Shown here: positions 59,563-60,000 of the stretch, piece after piece
How the letters are laid out: the number at the start of each line of letters is the position of its first letter
Numbering within the stretch: the first letter of the stretch is position 1
DNA from: Polytrichum commune
Taxonomy: Eukaryota; Streptophyta; Polytrichopsida; Polytrichales; Polytrichaceae
Length of the DNA stretch: 60,000 nucleotides
Assembly (NCBI GenBank): GCA_950295325.1
Contig: OX485806.1
Span: forward strand, 19,284,001-19,344,000
Direction of reading: 5' to 3'
The notes under the pieces: model-generated
The model's input: the letters and a program-made list of their open reading frames with translations, nothing else
The model's database searches: none
Told to the model about the DNA's origin: nothing
Position numbers and translations under genes: made by a program

Positions 59563-60000
59563 TACACTATACTAGTAGGGCCTATAGAATAACGCCATTT
59601 GGCGGCGACGACAACAACAACAACTAGCCGGACAAAACCAAAGGCAACCCTATTGTACGGAGTCTAGTGTACCGATATGTCCCCAACCTTTGGTCCTTTG
59701 ATAGTTGAAGTGAGTTAAGAAGTTATAATTTTGTGTAGGGTGCTTTCATTTTGGGTCGGATTGTTGACGTGAGGGAGCACCTACCGGGTGTCAAGTACGA
59801 CAATTATCCCATTTAGTGTGTGTTACTCTTCGGAGTTGCAAAGTGCAAAAAAAGAAGAAAAAAAAGAAAAAAAGAAAAACAAAGACGTCTTACTCTGGAG
59901 ATCAATCTTTACTAACAAAAGTTTCAATAGGTTGTTCGGACATTATAGAATATACATAAATGATTTTGCTTGGTGATATATTACATTCTCAATGAATAGT
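59563..60000. other. Intergenic to window edge
   Basis: Contains a purine-rich (AAAAAG)n at about 59849-59881. No gene recognised. Confidence 0.4.

Overview
This is nuclear DNA of a land plant. Both recognisable genes belong to plant-specific families, are split by GT-AG introns and sit in AT-rich intergenic DNA dominated by decayed transposable elements. The transposon mix (MITEs with TTA, TA and 8-bp target duplications, a large solo LTR, LINE remnants including one with a restriction-like endonuclease C-terminus) would fit a fern, lycophyte or other plant with a repeat-rich genome. I cannot name the species. There are no prokaryotic features.

Two genes are supported. On the + strand, a six-exon gene (27980-33673, about 545 aa) resembles the uncharacterised plant DUF688 family. 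On the - strand, a gene of six coding exons (48727-44663, about 681 aa) with a 5' leader exon near 51053-51300 encodes a long coiled-coil protein of the WEB/DUF827 family, related to the chloroplast photorelocation proteins WEB1 and PMI2. I see no functional link between the two beyond proximity.

Layout. 1-1460: satellite of about 137 bp. 1461-2950: simple repeats. 2950-6890: satellite of about 210 bp built from one end of a Harbinger-like MITE, interrupted by a 2.3-kb solo LTR (4194-6527) with a perfect 5-bp target duplication. 6900-9440: dispersed repeats, a hAT-like MITE with G16/C16 ends, a Harbinger-like MITE and a LINE 3' fragment. 10484-12540: LTR-like block and a 54-bp minisatellite. 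16573-20343: four MITEs and a possible CACTA remnant. 21800-25080: dispersed and tandem repeats. 25490-27550: tandem arrays just upstream of the DUF688-like gene. 33674-44660: MITEs, a 135-bp perfect-looking foldback and unidentified short ORFs. 51400-60000: promoter-proximal MITE, SINE candidate, LINE endonuclease fragment, pogo-like element, dispersed repeats and an uncertain pseudogene fragment.

The most interesting pattern is that four of the five introns of the DUF688-like gene, its upstream region, and the 5'-leader intron of the WEB gene are all made of diverged local tandem duplications. In intron 3, and apparently intron 1, the repeated unit carries copies of the splice sites themselves. 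This gives arrays of decoy cassette exons, which in intron 3 contain in-frame stops.
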